Assembly: GCA_021158895.1 (NCBI GenBank)
Contig: JAGGSW010000033.1
Location: 1 to 38,381 of the forward strand
Direction of reading: 5' to 3'
Length of the DNA stretch: 38,381 nt
Source of the DNA: Candidatus Odinarchaeota archaeon
Lineage (GTDB): Archaea; Asgardarchaeota; Baldrarchaeia; Baldrarchaeales; DXJG01
The notes beneath the pieces were generated by a model. The model had not been told where the DNA came from. It made no database searches and saw nothing but the letters and a program-made list of their open reading frames with translations. The translations under genes were made by a program, and so were the position numbers. This document shows positions 8,554-16,486 of the stretch, one piece after another; the first letter of the stretch is position 1; the number at the start of each line of letters is the position of its first letter.

Positions 8554-9675
8554 TTGTGGATGATTTATAGGCCTGATGCTGTTACTGTTTGGCGTAATTC
8601 CGAAGTTAAGGATAGGCTTAGTCGGTATTATGCAATTATGAACGATAAATTACCTGCTAAGTTTCTAGTTGCAAAAAAGGTTTCGGTTAACGTGGATTTA
8701 AATGAAAATATTGAAAAGCTTTGGTATATACACGAGAAAACTAGTGAGAAGTTTAGGTCTTTACTTAAGAAAATAGATGCTGGTGAGGTCAATCTTGAGA
8801 ATTTAGATACTCCTAAGGTTTCTTATCTGGATCTAAAAATAGAAATCGCTTACCGTATTCTTCAAAAATGTTGCTTTTGTGAAAGGCGATGTAAAGTCAA
8901 TAGATTAAGAGGGGAAAGAGGTTTTTGTAGGATTGATGGGAAAGCAAGAGTTTCTACAGCTTTTCTCCATATGGGAGAAGAAGCTCCACTAGTTCCTTCT
9001 GGGACAATCTTTTTTGCTGGATGTAATTTTGGCCCTTGTGTTTTCTGTCAGAACTACGATATTTCAAATTATCCCGAAAATGGTGAAGAGGTAACACCGG
9101 AAAAACTAGCTAGAATTGTTAACAGTCTCAAAAGGGAAGGTGCGCGGAACGTCAATTGGGTAGGTGGAGAACCTACACCAAATGCGTATCATATAATTGC
9201 TTCTATGAAGCATACTACTGTAAATATTGCCCAACTATGGAATTCTAATATGTATTGTTCAAAGGAATTAATGAAACTACTTTTAGATATCATTGATTTT
9301 TGGCTTCCGGATTTCAAATACGGAAATGACAAATGTGCTGAGCGTCTCTCAAAGGTTTCAAACTATTGGAATATAGTTTCCAGAAATCATAAGATGGCTT
9401 ACGATGAAACTGTCGCACAGGGCACATCTGGTATGATCATTAGACATTTAGTATTACCGAACCATGTAGAATGCTGCACCCGTCCGATATTAGAATGGAT
9501 AGCTAAAAACTGCCCCAAAGCATTAGTAAACATCATGGGACAATACCGACCCCTATTTCAAGTCCCAGGAAACCCAGAATATAGCGATATAGATAGGCGC
9601 CCCACGGGAAAGGAAATGGAAAAGGCATACAAAATTGCAGACGAATTAAATATTTTGTGGAGACCGGTTAGCTGA
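8554..9675 (+). CDS. PflX-type (COG1313) radical SAM protein
   Basis: This looks like the COG1313/PflX group of radical SAM proteins, whose substrate is not known. A cysteine-rich region CCFCERRCKVNRLRGERGFC (106-125) precedes the radical SAM motif GCNFGPCVFCQN, with cysteines 157, 162 and 165. That is CX4CX2C, one residue wider than the common CX3CX2C. The typical sequence NWVGGEPTPN and a late GQYRPL follow. About 100 residues precede the first cysteines, longer than I expect for the family. The TTG at 8554 has GGAGGT seven bases upstream; an ATG at 8560 is a possible alternative. Pyruvate-formate-lyase activation is unlikely to be its actual job, because no glycyl radical enzyme is nearby. 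Confidence 0.8.
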   Translation: MWMIYRPDAVTVWRNSEVKDRLSRYYAIMNDKLPAKFLVAKKVSVNVDLNENIEKLWYIHEKTSEKFRSLLKKIDAGEVNLENLDTPKVSYLDLKIEIAYRILQKCCFCERRCKVNRLRGERGFCRIDGKARVSTAFLHMGEEAPLVPSGTIFFAGCNFGPCVFCQNYDISNYPENGEEVTPEKLARIVNSLKREGARNVNWVGGEPTPNAYHIIASMKHTTVNIAQLWNSNMYCSKELMKLLLDIIDFWLPDFKYGNDKCAERLSKVSNYWNIVSRNHKMAYDETVAQGTSGMIIRHLVLPNHVECCTRPILEWIAKNCPKALVNIMGQYRPLFQVPGNPEYSDIDRRPTGKEMEKAYKIADELNILWRPVS

Positions 9676-9725
9676 ATATTTAAACTATCAACACGGAGTA
9701 AACGAAGTGCATAAGTGAAGAAAAG

Positions 9726-9935
9726 CTATTTTTTCTCTTTTGAAAGCCACCATTCTAAGTACTCTCTTCTCCTTCTCTTTCTCTCTTCCTCTTCTGTAAG
9801 GTAGTTTTTTCTTTGCTCATTTCTAATTCTATCTAGTTCTTCTCTTTTTAAGGAAAGCCCGCATGTTTTACAAACATACATAAATCTATTGCGGTCCCAT
9901 TTCATTTCTCCTCCACATTCCGGACATATGGGCAT
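9726..9935 (-). CDS. Small zinc-ribbon protein
   Basis: This 69-residue protein has an N-terminal zinc ribbon (CPECGG and CKTCG, four cysteines) and a highly charged C-terminal half with YLTEEEERKRRRREYLEWWL, probably helical. Its function is not recognised. I place the start at ATG 9935, which has GGTGG five bases upstream; an in-frame ATG at 9947 directly abuts the stop codon of the upstream radical SAM gene and has no ribosome-binding site. The tight spacing to that gene (stop at 9948) suggests co-transcription. Nucleic-acid binding is possible but only inferred from the fold and charge. Confidence 0.75.
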   Translation of the reverse strand: MPICPECGGEMKWDRNRFMYVCKTCGLSLKREELDRIRNEQRKNYLTEEEERKRRRREYLEWWLSKEKK

Positions 9936-9947
9936 ATTTACCACCAT

Positions 9948-11003
9948 TTAAATTATAAATGACATCCATCCACCTCTTTTAACAAATTTTCCTTTTATAG
10001 CTATTTTTTCACCACAATATTTACATTTATTTCCTTCGGCTAAATTCCATTCAACTACATCAAAACCGAATCGTCTCACCAAAAGCTTACCACAGTTCGG
10101 ACAATAAGTATTTTCACCGTCGTGACCCGGAACATTACCTATATACACATAATACACTCCTTCTTCTAAAGCTATTTTTCTAGCTTTTTCTATGGTGGAT
10201 ACTTGGGTTGGTGATACATAAGTCATTTTGTAATGGGGATAGAACCTCGAAAAGTGTAGAGGGGTATCGGGGCCGAGACTTTCAACCAGCCACTTGCAGA
10301 GAGATCTAATCTCGTCTGTATCATCATTATAGCCTGGAATAATAAGGTTGGTGATTTCAACATGTACGCCTTTTTCCTTCATCATTTCGCATGCTTCGAG
10401 TACAGGTTTTAAACTCGGTGCTCCACATAGCTCTTGATAAAAACTATCTTTAAAAGCTTTAACGTCAACATTAGCAGCGTCTATATGTGGTAAGAGTTCT
10501 TCTAATGCTTCCAGGGTAATATAACCGTTAGTGACAAGAACGTTGAATATGCCTTCTTTATGTGCAATTTTGGATACGTCGAAGACATACTCCCACCAAA
10601 TTATTGGTTCATTATATGTGTAAGCAATAGATTCACATTTGTAGCGCTTTGCTAATTCTACTATTTTTTCCGGTGAAATTTCTTCAGTTTTTATTTGACC
10701 TGGCGACGATTGTGATAAATGCCAGTTTTGACAAAATTTGCAGAAAAGATTACAGCCTACTGATGATATTGAAAACGCTAAACTTCCGGGGTAGAAGTTG
10801 AAAAGCGGCTTTTTCTCTATTGGATCAACGGCCATTGCTGATACTGATCCGTAAATTAATGTATACAATTTTCCATCTATGTTTTTTCTTGTTCTACATG
10901 CACCCACTTTATTGATTTCTAATACACAATGTCGTGGGCAGAGATCACATCTCACCCTGTTATCTGGTAGCTTCGTGTAAGGTGCAGTTGCTTCCTTTAT
11001 CAT
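9948..11003 (-). CDS. amrS: AmmeMemoRadiSam-type radical SAM enzyme (AmrS/PflA-like)
   Basis: The sequence matches the AmrS radical SAM component of the AmmeMemoRadiSam system: N-terminal cysteines CDLCPRHC (19, 22, 26) plus C36, then VDPIEKKPLFNFYPGS, and the radical SAM motif GCNLFCKFCQNW with cysteines 84, 88 and 91 (CX3CX2C). The C-terminus has an extra zinc ribbon (CPNCG and CKYCG). The usual partners, MEMO1 and AMMECR1 family proteins, are not in this window. The reaction is not established. The ATG at 11003 is taken as start. It is followed directly by the small zinc-ribbon gene on the same strand. Confidence 0.88.
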   Translation of the reverse strand: MIKEATAPYTKLPDNRVRCDLCPRHCVLEINKVGACRTRKNIDGKLYTLIYGSVSAMAVDPIEKKPLFNFYPGSLAFSISSVGCNLFCKFCQNWHLSQSSPGQIKTEEISPEKIVELAKRYKCESIAYTYNEPIIWWEYVFDVSKIAHKEGIFNVLVTNGYITLEALEELLPHIDAANVDVKAFKDSFYQELCGAPSLKPVLEACEMMKEKGVHVEITNLIIPGYNDDTDEIRSLCKWLVESLGPDTPLHFSRFYPHYKMTYVSPTQVSTIEKARKIALEEGVYYVYIGNVPGHDGENTYCPNCGKLLVRRFGFDVVEWNLAEGNKCKYCGEKIAIKGKFVKRGGWMSFII

Positions 11004-11210
11004 TTTGCTTCCTCCTACTCGTATTCACCATTGTTTTGAATAAAAGTCTTTCTATACTTTTGTAAATTATCTAGTTTAGAATTAGCATCTTCCGATACAT
11101 GTTAATAACTATTAATCTTATGTGTAGTTAATTTGAAAACTAAATTCATGATTTTATTATGAACAATCGCTATTAAACTCACGCACGATTAGTGAAAGAA
11201 GGTGCAACAT

Positions 11211-12248
11211 ATGGGTCAATATTTCTTTGTTGTTTCGGGGGAACTGGAGTCTTTACCTTTTGCCGAGATAAAAGCTATTTTAGAAAGTGAAAATATCAAC
11301 TACAGAGTTATTGACACGTTGGATCAAGTAATTATATTAGAATGCTCTGACAACCCGTGCAAAATTATTGCTAAACGAGCTGCTTATACACATGTATGTT
11401 GCAAGCTAATATTTTATTGCGAAGCTAACATTTTTGATATCGAAAGCCGTATAAAGGACTTATCATTTGATGATTTTTTGACCGGGAAATCTAGTTTCTC
11501 TATTAGAGTTAAACGTATAAAACAATCTTCTCCCCACATAAGTACCATCAAATTAGCGAAACATATCGGGAAAAACATACTGAAAGATGTAAAGAATATC
11601 AAAGTTGACTTAGAAACCCCTGATATTTCCTTTTACGGCGTTTTAACAGGAGAGGATTTCATTTTTGGTATTTGTGAAGCTGAAATTGATCGAGGCGCCT
11701 TTAATTTCAGGGCTACACATTTGCGTCCATATATGCATCCAAGTTCTATGAGCCCGTTCCTTTCTAGACTTTTAGTTAATCTTTCTAGAGCGAGAAATAA
11801 CAGTATTTTCTACGATCCTTTTTGTGGAGCAGGTGGGATTCTAATTGAAGCTGCCTTAATAGGCTGTAGAATTATTGGTTCCGATATCAGCCCTAAAATG
11901 GTTAAAGGCGCTATGTATAATTTGAGACATTACGGTTTAAATGTAAATGCGCTACTTGTTGCCGATGCGAGACACGCAAGAATTTTGGAAGTTGATTCTA
12001 TTAGTACTGATCCCCCCTATGGGATTTCTTCCTCTACCATGGGTAGTCCTCTTAAAAAACTAATTTACGAATTTATTGAAAATATTCCATCAATGCTCAG
12101 AAAAGGGAGTTGTGCTGTGGTTGCTACCCCTATTTGGGTTCCAACGGAAGAATTTATCGTGTCTTCCGGCCTTAAACTTGTTGAAGTTTATTTAATGCGT
12201 GTTCATAAGAGTTTAATACGTAAAATAATCATTTTTAGAAATATATGA
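11211..12248 (+). CDS. THUMP-domain tRNA (guanine-N2) methyltransferase, Trm-G10 type
   Basis: The enzyme is expected to methylate N2 of guanosine-10 in tRNA, using S-adenosylmethionine. An N-terminal THUMP region (about 1-155) is followed by a Rossmann methyltransferase with the SAM loop YDPFCGAGGILIEAALIG and the catalytic motif STDPPYGISS, characteristic of Trm11/Trm-G10 N2-guanine enzymes. Length is about 345 aa. The ATG at 11211 is preferred because AGGTG lies six bases upstream; a GTG at 11202 overlaps that site. The RNase Z gene follows directly, so this is likely a two-gene tRNA-maturation operon. The tRNA-Pro in this window does have a G at position 10. Confidence 0.88.
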   Translation: MGQYFFVVSGELESLPFAEIKAILESENINYRVIDTLDQVIILECSDNPCKIIAKRAAYTHVCCKLIFYCEANIFDIESRIKDLSFDDFLTGKSSFSIRVKRIKQSSPHISTIKLAKHIGKNILKDVKNIKVDLETPDISFYGVLTGEDFIFGICEAEIDRGAFNFRATHLRPYMHPSSMSPFLSRLLVNLSRARNNSIFYDPFCGAGGILIEAALIGCRIIGSDISPKMVKGAMYNLRHYGLNVNALLVADARHARILEVDSISTDPPYGISSSTMGSPLKKLIYEFIENIPSMLRKGSCAVVATPIWVPTEEFIVSSGLKLVEVYLMRVHKSLIRKIIIFRNI

Positions 12249-12258
12249 GGTGTCCGAT

Positions 12259-13176
12259 TTGAAAGTCATTTTTTTGGGAACCTCGGGTGGCGTGCCAACA
12301 AAAGAAAGAGGATTACCAGCCATTGCCATTAGGAAAGAAAGAGAATTGCTACTTTTTGATTGTGGAGAGGGTACTCAAAGACAAATGTTTAGATTTAATT
12401 TAAAAATAGGAAAATTATCTAAAATATTTATTACTCACCTTCATGGTGATCATGTACTTGGCGTACCAGGTTTAATTCAAACTTTTTCACTTCTAGGTCG
12501 AAGTAAGCCTCTAGAAATTTATGGTCCTCCAGGTTTACACGGGTTTCTTGAATCCATTTTAAAAACTGTTAAATTTACATTAACTTTCGATATAAAAGTC
12601 CACGAAGTCGAAAAAGGAGTTGTGGTCGACAGCCGAAATTACTACGTAGAATGCATGCCAGTTGACCACGGAATTTATACTCTTGCCTACGCTTTAATTG
12701 AAAAGCCTAGACCCGGAAAATTTTCTCCTGAGAAAGCCGAGTCACTTGGAATACCTAGGGGTCCCTTGTGGAAGAAACTTCAATTAGGCGAACCAGTTAC
12801 GTTAAAAAATGGGAGAGTTATTCATCCAGAACAGGTTATCGGGAAGCCTAGACCTGGAAGAAAAATAGTTTATAGTGGGGATACTAGACCTTGTGATGAA
12901 ATGGTTAATTTTGCGCGCAAAGCTGATCTTCTAATTCATGATGGAACTTTTAGCTGGAGTTTAAGAGAGAAAGCTCTGGAGGGTGGCCATTCAACAATCG
13001 TTGATGCGGCGGAAATCGCTTTAAAGGCTGGTGTAAAAAAATTAGTACTCTTCCACATTAGTCCAAGATATACTAAGGATGATATACCAAAATTAGAGGA
13101 AGAGGCTAAAAACATATTTTCTGAGAGTATTATCTCCTATGATTTTTTAACTATCGATATACCTTATTCATCTTGA
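12259..13176 (+). CDS. rnz: Ribonuclease Z (tRNA 3' endonuclease)
   Basis: RNase Z removes the 3' trailer of pre-tRNAs. The metallo-beta-lactamase fold is evident from the start KVIFLGTSGGVPT, the zinc motif THLHGDH (59-65), DHGIYTLAYAL, YSGDTRPC and the late LVLFHISPRY. Length about 305 aa fits the short tRNase Z form. I choose the TTG at 12259: GAGGTG (12247-12252) is six bases upstream, and the resulting N-terminus MKVIFLGTSG is the family standard. A GTG at 12250 would be inside the ribosome-binding site. The last 13 bases overlap the convergent UPF0201 gene. Confidence 0.95.
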   Translation: MKVIFLGTSGGVPTKERGLPAIAIRKERELLLFDCGEGTQRQMFRFNLKIGKLSKIFITHLHGDHVLGVPGLIQTFSLLGRSKPLEIYGPPGLHGFLESILKTVKFTLTFDIKVHEVEKGVVVDSRNYYVECMPVDHGIYTLAYALIEKPRPGKFSPEKAESLGIPRGPLWKKLQLGEPVTLKNGRVIHPEQVIGKPRPGRKIVYSGDTRPCDEMVNFARKADLLIHDGTFSWSLREKALEGGHSTIVDAAEIALKAGVKKLVLFHISPRYTKDDIPKLEEEAKNIFSESIISYDFLTIDIPYSS

Positions 13177-13598
13177 ATATCTATTTCAAATATGGGCTGT
13201 CCTCTTTTTGTTGGAGGTGCAAGCCAATCTATAACTTTATGAGGATCATCTGACGTAATTTGTACAACAATGGGGCCAAGGGGAGTTTCAGCATAAGCAT
13301 CGCAAAAATGTATCTTACCCATAAATGCAGCTTGTTTGCGAAGATAAAATATAATGGTATTCCCACTTATACTTCTTTTAAATACTGAGCGAGCTGTATC
13401 AAGTATCTTTTGTTCTCTTAACAAGCGGTGAAGAGATTTTAACCCTTTGCTTCCCTCTATTTCTCCTATTAGGTACGTTTTTCTACCTATTTTCTCTATT
13501 TTACAATCCATGTTTGGTATAATATTTTCAATTGCCTTTTTCACTTTATTTACGTCTTCAGTTGGATATATTGGAGTTTCAACTCTTATTTTTATCAT
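13164..13598 (-). CDS. UPF0201 family protein (predicted RNA-binding)
   Basis: The protein has the UPF0201 (COG1931) pattern: ETPIYPTEDVNKVKKAIENI at the start, LHRLLREQKILDTARSVFKR in the middle, then FYLRKQAAFMGKIHFCD, ETPLGPIVV and IDWLAPPTKRGQPIFEI at the end. Length 144 aa is normal. No catalytic residues are recognised; RNA binding is the usual prediction. It lies 21 bases downstream of the UPF0200 kinase-like gene. From general knowledge the two are fused in some archaea (UPF0200/UPF0201), which supports a joint role. Its 3' end overlaps rnz by 13 bases on the opposite strand. Confidence 0.85.
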   Translation of the reverse strand: MIKIRVETPIYPTEDVNKVKKAIENIIPNMDCKIEKIGRKTYLIGEIEGSKGLKSLHRLLREQKILDTARSVFKRSISGNTIIFYLRKQAAFMGKIHFCDAYAETPLGPIVVQITSDDPHKVIDWLAPPTKRGQPIFEIDIQDE

Positions 13599-13619
13599 GA
13601 ATTAACCTCGATTACGTTG

Positions 13620-14270
13620 TTAGGTGTCAGAGGTCAAAATTATTAGAATGTTTTTTAAGATGCTAATCACTTTTTCCTTAAATTCCTCTTTGGTTCCTTT
13701 ATTTGCTATTTTGAAAAATCTTACGTTTTCTTTTAATATTTTTTCGGCAGTATTGATTACTTTTTTATATTTTTCGTCTTCCCAGACGTCTCTCTGTACA
13801 AATTCTTCTTCCTGAAGTTTGTCCTTCTCTCCTTCGCTTCTTTTAAGCACTCTTTTTAATCGGGTTTCTAGTGGGGCCTCTATTGCAATTAAGTAAAATA
13901 TGTCGTTGAACTTCTTGTTGAAATATTTGACTTCACCTGAATCTCTTATTCCATCAATAAATATGGCATCTGTGTCACGTTCTTCAATACGTTCATTTAG
14001 TAAATTGTAAGTTAAAATTGCTATGGCATCTTCGCCTAGTTCGTTTCTTGCAATATCACCTATTTCTTGGAACATGTATCTTTTTACTTCATTGTAGCTT
14101 TTTACACCAAATTTTTTTTCGAACAATTCTCTGTAATGGGTAAATAATGCATAGCTCATCTTTACGGAAAGAGAAGACCATCCGTTTTGTTTTAACCATT
14201 CTTTGGAAAAATTTATAAAAGTAGTTTTTCCGGAAGCAGGGAGGCCGCAAACTCCTAAAACCAGCTTCAA
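13620..14270 (-). CDS. UPF0200 family nucleotide kinase-like P-loop protein
   Basis: A P-loop GLPASGKT (9-16) begins a dephospho-CoA-kinase/adenylate-kinase-like fold. The middle has IFIDGIRDSGEVKYF and the lid-like region RLKRVLKRSEGEKD, then EEEFVQRDVWEDEKYKKV, as in UPF0200. Substrate is unknown. Length 216 aa is somewhat longer than the core family, with a short Lys-rich tail. The TTG at 14270 gives the usual family start MKLVLGVCGLP; GGGAGTG lies upstream at a slightly long spacing. It stands in a likely operon with the AAA ATPase upstream and UPF0201 downstream. Confidence 0.82.
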   Translation of the reverse strand: MKLVLGVCGLPASGKTTFINFSKEWLKQNGWSSLSVKMSYALFTHYRELFEKKFGVKSYNEVKRYMFQEIGDIARNELGEDAIAILTYNLLNERIEERDTDAIFIDGIRDSGEVKYFNKKFNDIFYLIAIEAPLETRLKRVLKRSEGEKDKLQEEEFVQRDVWEDEKYKKVINTAEKILKENVRFFKIANKGTKEEFKEKVISILKNILIILTSDT

Positions 14271-14319
14271 ATATTTTCACTCCCCGGTTAAAGGAACATA
14301 CCTGACCATCCGTTTTGTT

Positions 14320-15432
14320 TTAGTTGCTTTTTCGCAAATCTAGTGCTTCTTTTAAAATTTTTTCATCGATTACTTTTTTATTCTTTAAAATTGCCATGTG
14401 TAAAGCGTTCTTTAACACTTTCTCTTTTAGATCTCTACCGGAGAAACCTTCGGTTTCTTCTGCTAATTTCCATAAATTAGCCTTTACTGGGATAGGTAAA
14501 CGTTTAGCGTAAAGGGTTAATATTTGAAATCTTTCTTCTTTTGTGGGTAATGGAAATTCTATTTCCTCTTCGAACCTGTTTCTTATGGCTGGATCAAGCA
14601 ATTCTGGAGCATTTGTTGCACCAATGGTAACAATTCCTAGGTTAGGATGTAGTCCGTCCATTTCTGAAAGTAATGCATTAACTACTTCCGAAACGTCACC
14701 TCTAATAGATTGATATCTTCTATCTAGACCTATTGCATCAAGTTCATCTATGAAAATTATACAGGGAGCAGATTCTCTAGCTTCACCAAAAAGTTGGTGA
14801 ATTCTTCTCGCCCCATCTCCTACGTGAAGCCCAATAAGATCGGTTGCTCTAGTTAGGAAAATAGGTACATTTGTTTCGGAAGCTAAAGCTTTAGCCATCA
14901 TTGTTTTCCCAGTTCCAGGAGGCCCGTAGAAGAGTATATTTTTTGGAGCCCATTCTCCGAATTTTTCGGGATGTTCCAAATATTTTTGAATAATTTTACA
15001 TTTGCTCTTAGCTTTTTCATGGCCTATAACGTCTGAAAATTTTACTTTCGGAATTTCGCGAACAATCGGACTTACATTGGACACTTCAAGTTGAATCTTG
15101 GTTTTGCTACTAATTCTACCTCCGCTACGAGGTGAAACTTTTACTACTTCAAAGGCAAAATCGGGGTACATAAATTGATCAAAGAGAAAGTCTCCCTCTT
15201 TAACGTAAAAACCTGACCATTGTTCTTTAGCATATGCCTCAAAAAGCCTTAGATTATCTGTTGTAATTGCTGTAGGTCTGTCATCACTAATGGATCTAAG
15301 CGGATAACCCACTGGTTTCAAAACTACTAACTTTAGGGAAGGTATACTGATCCTTTTGCCACTTGCTTTTACCTTGTCTACCTCGCCAGCACTTGTCGAT
15401 GCATGACGTAATTTCTGGTTTTTTCGTGTCAC
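14320..15432 (-). CDS. AAA+ ATPase of the COG1223 type
   Basis: A single AAA domain follows an N-terminal region of about 125 residues. Walker A is GPPGTGKT (170-177), Walker [12 protein letters not shown], sensor 1 [11 protein letters not shown], and arginine-finger region [10 protein letters not shown]. The family resembles proteasome-activating ATPases but lacks their N-terminal coiled coil and C-terminal HbYX motif (it ends LDLRKSN), so proteasome activation is unlikely. The first 30 residues are basic and Ser-rich and probably disordered. The GTG at 15432 has GAGGTGA five bases upstream. A box A candidate, ATTTAAAT, lies near 15500 on this strand. Confidence 0.82.
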   Translation of the reverse strand: MTRKNQKLRHASTSAGEVDKVKASGKRISIPSLKLVVLKPVGYPLRSISDDRPTAITTDNLRLFEAYAKEQWSGFYVKEGDFLFDQFMYPDFAFEVVKVSPRSGGRISSKTKIQLEVSNVSPIVREIPKVKFSDVIGHEKAKSKCKIIQKYLEHPEKFGEWAPKNILFYGPPGTGKTMMAKALASETNVPIFLTRATDLIGLHVGDGARRIHQLFGEARESAPCIIFIDELDAIGLDRRYQSIRGDVSEVVNALLSEMDGLHPNLGIVTIGATNAPELLDPAIRNRFEEEIEFPLPTKEERFQILTLYAKRLPIPVKANLWKLAEETEGFSGRDLKEKVLKNALHMAILKNKKVIDEKILKEALDLRKSN

Positions 15433-15710
15433 TTAATCACCTCATGATTTGGTAGTATTAGTCCTTTCTTTTCTCCTTTTTCCTTTTTACTTCAAAAAAC
15501 ATTTAAATCTTTTGTAATAAGTAGGAAAATTGTTGTAAGATTATTAATTTTAAATTGTAAAATGTTTTTGTTGTTTTTTGTTTCTTTATGGCGTGCTGTT
15601 TTATTTTCATTTACGTGCATAATTTGTAATCCTAGGTATTTTGACGGCCCGAGAAGTTAACAACTGCATCGACATTTTATTCCAATTAAATTTGATAGAA
15701 ATATTTTTGT
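15433..15710. other. Intergenic region without a recognised gene
   Basis: This 278-base AT-rich gap lies between two minus-strand genes. Besides the probable box A of the AAA ATPase near 15500 (minus strand), I see no convincing coding sequence, tRNA or repeat. Confidence 0.5.
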
Positions 15711-16442
15711 TTATTTCTTTTTCATGTCGTTTTCTATTTTTGATAAATACCAATTATACTTCGGATCTTTCTTCAGTAGATCTTTCAATAAGTACGCGCC
15801 ATTCTTAACTATAAGCGAAAGGTAGGCAACTCGTCTTCCCAGACTCTCTGCAGCTCTGAGAGTGGTTTCCGCGTCAAAATCCTTTTGTTCGAGTAACCGT
15901 TCGAAACTGTCGGTGAACCACGATCTTTTTGTCCAGCCGTATGCACCTATATATGATTCTGGACCATCCCCTGCAATTGGGATACTTCCCATGACAAGTG
16001 CATGGGTTATGGCTTGGATCATTGTTAGTTCTGCTCCACCACCTAGATCTGTGCCTTGAGCTATTACACCTATAACCTTCATGAATTTGGGGGGAATATC
16101 TCCACTTGATCCATAGACGGTTTGTCCTAGTCTGTCTATGAAGGCTTTAAGATGAGCTGGCATACCTAGGTGATATACTGGTATACTGTATATTATTCCG
16201 TCAGCTTTTAACCATTTTTCCTTAAGTTCGTGAAAATCGTCTTTAACCATACAATCCTTATACTCTAAACATAACAAACAGAAATCACAGGTGTATATTG
16301 TCTTTCCCGCTAGTGTGTAAAACTCGGTCTCCACATATTCTGGTGCAACACTTTTTGCAGCCTCTAAAGATTTCTTTAACAAAAACTCGCTATTACCATG
16401 CCTAAGGCTTCCGCATATACCCAAAATCTTAACCTTAATCAT
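15711..16442 (-). CDS. Iron-sulfur flavoprotein / NADPH-dependent FMN reductase family
   Basis: The flavodoxin-like fold begins GICGSLRHGNSEFLL, the FMN phosphate loop. Cysteines 52, 55, 58 and 64 form a compact CX2CX2CX5C motif, as in Isf iron-sulfur flavoproteins that bind one 4Fe-4S cluster plus FMN. DGIIYSIPVYHLGMPAHLKAFIDR is the conserved family stretch. Isf proteins move electrons between ferredoxin and flavin acceptors. The gene is 44 bases downstream of the AOR gene on the same strand, so it is probably its redox partner. ATG 16442 is supported by AAGGTG seven bases upstream. Length 243 aa is slightly longer than typical. Confidence 0.87.
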   Translation of the reverse strand: MIKVKILGICGSLRHGNSEFLLKKSLEAAKSVAPEYVETEFYTLAGKTIYTCDFCLLCLEYKDCMVKDDFHELKEKWLKADGIIYSIPVYHLGMPAHLKAFIDRLGQTVYGSSGDIPPKFMKVIGVIAQGTDLGGGAELTMIQAITHALVMGSIPIAGDGPESYIGAYGWTKRSWFTDSFERLLEQKDFDAETTLRAAESLGRRVAYLSLIVKNGAYLLKDLLKKDPKYNWYLSKIENDMKKK

Positions 16443-16486
16443 ATTTTAGCACCTTCACGAATTTATTTGCCTATAATTACAGATAT

